This document shows, one piece after another, positions 62,146-64,000 of a stretch of 64,000 nucleotides of DNA (positions within the stretch are counted from its first letter, which is position 1; every line of letters begins with the position of its first letter). Source of the stretch: an uncultured bacterium (GTDB lineage: Bacteria > Cyanobacteriota > Vampirovibrionia > Gastranaerophilales > Gastranaerophilaceae); NCBI GenBank assembly GCA_949282215.1, contig CASDPF010000005.1, forward strand, positions 1-64,000, read 5' to 3'. Under the pieces are notes generated by a model, which did no database searches, was not told where the DNA came from, and was given only the letters and a program-made list of their open reading frames with translations. The translations under genes were made by a program, and so were the position numbers.

Positions 62146-63165
62146 ATGAAAAATTTAAAAACAGAAATTACAAAAATTCACTATAATAAAGAAGCAAAAG
62201 GAGCTTTTGTAAAACTTCTGGAATTCGCATCAATTTTTTACGGAATAGGAAGCGGATTAAAAAATCTTCTCTATGATAAAAAAATTATTAAACCGAAAAA
62301 AGTTAACGCCTATGTAATTTCTGTAGGGAATATCACAACAGGCGGAGTCGGAAAAACTCCTGTTGTAGCAGAAATAGCAAAATACCTTATAGCCAAGGAA
62401 GAGAAACCTGCCATTATTTCAAGAGGATATGGAGGAAAACTTTCTAATAAACAAATTAATCTAATATCAGACGGGGAAAAAACATATTATAATGCAAATC
62501 TGGCAGGCGATGAGCCATTTTGGCTTGCCGAAAATGCAAAAGGTGCAATAGTTGTCACGTCTAAAAATCGTTATAAAGCATCAAAATATGCTATAGAGAA
62601 GTTCGGAGCAAATTATATAATCCTTGATGACGGATTCCAACACAGGAAACTATACAGGGATCTTGATATAGTGCTATCAGACAGTGAAAAAGGCTTCGGA
62701 AATGAAAAACTGCTTCCTGCTGGCCCGCTAAGAGAAGGCTCTGAAGCATTTAAAAGAATTGATAAAATGGTTATAGTAAGCAAAAATATCGACCACACTC
62801 GAGCTGAAAAAATCACCAAAATAACCGCAAAGCGAATGAAAATTCCAACTTTTCTATGCAAAACAGAACCGGATTATATTTATAATATTAAAACAGGAGA
62901 AAGACTTCCCAAAAATAGTGAGATTACGGCAATATGTGCAATAGGACAGCCAGGGCAGTTTTTTGATTTTCTTGAAAACTATACAATAAAAGAAATGATT
63001 CCTTTTGATGACCATCATCAATATGAATTAAAGGATATAGAAAATATCAAAGGCAATATAGTTACAACGGAAAAAGATGCGGTTAAATTACAAAAATTCA
63101 ATAAAGATAGTATCTACGCACTAAAACTAAAAATCAACATTGATATAGAAGCCCTACTTTCTTAA
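62146..63165 (+). CDS. lpxK: tetraacyldisaccharide 4'-kinase LpxK
   Basis: 339 residues. VISVGNITTGGVGKTPVVAEIA (Walker A near 65-72), IISRGYGG, DEPFWLAENA, IILDDGFQHRKLYRDLDIVL (Walker B/catalytic Asp), LLPAGPLREG and DDHHQY are the LpxK signatures. Phosphorylates the lipid A precursor at 4', so the organism makes lipid A. It follows the MCE gene by 36 bp, consistent with an envelope operon. Confidence 0.94.
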   Translation: MKNLKTEITKIHYNKEAKGAFVKLLEFASIFYGIGSGLKNLLYDKKIIKPKKVNAYVISVGNITTGGVGKTPVVAEIAKYLIAKEEKPAIISRGYGGKLSNKQINLISDGEKTYYNANLAGDEPFWLAENAKGAIVVTSKNRYKASKYAIEKFGANYIILDDGFQHRKLYRDLDIVLSDSEKGFGNEKLLPAGPLREGSEAFKRIDKMVIVSKNIDHTRAEKITKITAKRMKIPTFLCKTEPDYIYNIKTGERLPKNSEITAICAIGQPGQFFDFLENYTIKEMIPFDDHHQYELKDIENIKGNIVTTEKDAVKLQKFNKDSIYALKLKINIDIEALLS

Positions 63166-63851
63166 TTGAATTTTATAGGATAATCGTCAGGAATATCCCA
63201 ATTATTTTTCTCTATAACGAGTCCACATCCAACAGCACTAGTATTTCTACAATATGTATAAACACCGTCAGTTTTATACGGATACTGATAAGTTGACATT
63301 TTTACTACATTTTTATCAGGAACAAGAACAAACATAAATAAGTCATACCCATAAAGATTAGGTTTATTCACTCCATTTAAATCCACATGGAGTACCAGTC
63401 TGCCATATCCATCAAAACCTGAATAATAAAAAATACCATTTAACAAGCTGATAGGATAATAATTTGCAGAACTCATTCCAACATTACTACCATTAGGTTG
63501 GTGAGGATAATAAGGAGAAGGATATCTAGGATATCCCATTTGTGATGCTTCATAAGCGGCTCTTTCTGAAGGTTTAGCATTTTTCACATACGGAATTAAA
63601 TATTTATCAATGAAAGCCTTTCTTGCTTCAGGTTGGTCGAAATTGTCAATATACTCCCAATTCCTCATATCTCCATAATCTGCTACAGCAAGTTTAAAAG
63701 CATTATTAATTGTTGCATAAGCAGTTTTTAATTTTGTAACGGTCTCAACCTTTTTATGTTTTCCAATAAGAACCGGTATAGTCATAGCAGCAACAACCCC
63801 TATAATTCCGAGCGTAATTAATACCTCTGCCAGAGTAAAACCTTTTTTCAT
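63162..63851 (-). CDS. type IV prepilin-like protein (copy 5)
   Basis: 229 residues. Leader MKKG, then FTLAEVLITLGIIGVVAAMT; cleavage after Gly4. The middle has LVLHVDLNGVNKPNLYGYDLF, and the C-terminus is NNWDIPDDYPIKFN, both shared with copies 3 and 4. A Pro/Tyr-rich insertion (GYPRYPSPYYPHQPNG) is private to this copy. GAGG precedes the ATG. It overlaps the lpxK stop by 4 bp in convergent orientation. Confidence 0.9.
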   Translation of the reverse strand: MKKGFTLAEVLITLGIIGVVAAMTIPVLIGKHKKVETVTKLKTAYATINNAFKLAVADYGDMRNWEYIDNFDQPEARKAFIDKYLIPYVKNAKPSERAAYEASQMGYPRYPSPYYPHQPNGSNVGMSSANYYPISLLNGIFYYSGFDGYGRLVLHVDLNGVNKPNLYGYDLFMFVLVPDKNVVKMSTYQYPYKTDGVYTYCRNTSAVGCGLVIEKNNWDIPDDYPIKFN

Positions 63852-63959
63852 ACAACCTCACAATTAAAATTTATTAAATTTTATTTAACTACACATGAAT
63901 TTATTCTACTGTAATTTATTTTTATGTCAAGTTGTCATCATAAAGGTATAATTAAAAAC

Positions 63960-64000
63960 ATGATTACAGTAAAGCTATATGAACTAATTTGGCAGCATAA
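63960..64000 (+). CDS. 5' end of an unidentified gene (cut by window edge)
   Basis: ATG at 63960 opens a frame MITVKLYELIWQH that runs off the window. TATAAT lies about 10 bp upstream of it, so the transcript may start almost at the ATG. Too short to identify. Confidence 0.35.
   Translation, partial: MITVKLYELIWQH

Overview
The window is an AT-rich chromosomal segment from a Gram-negative, flagellated, anaerobic bacterium. Evidence is lipid A synthesis (LpxK) and an MCE/MlaD protein for an outer membrane, a FliJ/FliK/rod-hook cluster for a flagellum, and a 1178-residue pyruvate:ferredoxin oxidoreductase for anaerobic metabolism. Prepilin-like proteins with near-identical leaders (FTLAEVLITLGIIGVVAAMT) recur. 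My inference is an uncultured gut member of the non-photosynthetic cyanobacterial sister group (Gastranaerophilales/Vampirovibrionia, 'Melainabacteria'). The assignment rests on protein style and is not proven.

Region 1 (1-2.87 kb): lineage-specific hypothetical proteins and a tRNA-Asn with a strong promoter and an unusual pseudoknot-capable leader. Region 2 (2.87-14.5 kb): an 11,626-bp mobile element. It has 39-bp perfect terminal inverted repeats, an 8-bp target duplication (TTTTTTTA) and an IS1595-type transposase. Its cargo is a tyrosine recombinase, a PLD-nuclease/helicase gene, an N6-adenine methyltransferase fused to its specificity domain, a micro-ORF, a secreted TonB-C-like protein and a DUF2130 protein. 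Between recombinase and nuclease-helicase lies a 118-bp segment bounded by 22-bp perfect inverted repeats. It holds one near-consensus promoter that currently points away from the restriction genes. The simplest reading is a transposon-borne, invertible-promoter (phase-variable) restriction system caught in the OFF state. I consider this the most exciting part of the window.

Region 3 (14.5-35 kb): ABC exporter, BI-1 membrane protein, MtaB, PFOR, RlmD, tRNA-Val and tRNA-Ala, nitroreductase, TPR protein, a group-2-like sigma factor, SPFH/zinc-ribbon protein, RecN, and two prepilin genes, one with a divergent HTH regulator. Region 4 (35-42 kb): FkbM methyltransferase, flagellar genes, GH38 glycosidase. 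Region 5 (42.3-44.4 kb): two tandem ~200-bp copies of a putative small RNA, each with its own terminator, then glnA. Region 6 (44.4-52.5 kb): a second prepilin/HTH module, radical-SAM DUF512 protein, a prepilin gene disrupted by a G10 tract, a BlaI-type repressor, and two paralogous GT-D-like glycosyltransferases, one frameshifted at a G9 tract. Region 7 (52.5-64 kb): B12-type radical SAM protein with RNase E/G, small membrane proteins, PanE-like reductase, HD-GYP phosphodiesterase, lytic transglycosylase, MlaD, LpxK and a fifth prepilin.

Two themes join the parts. One is reversible switching: an invertible promoter plus three G/C homopolymer tracts of 9-10 nt in a strongly AT-rich background. 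Two of these tracts place a pilin and a glycosyltransferase out of frame in this assembly. The other is lineage-specific protein families: singleton prepilins next to HTH regulators, and proteins sharing a short N-terminal F-[TSN]-[GAS] motif.
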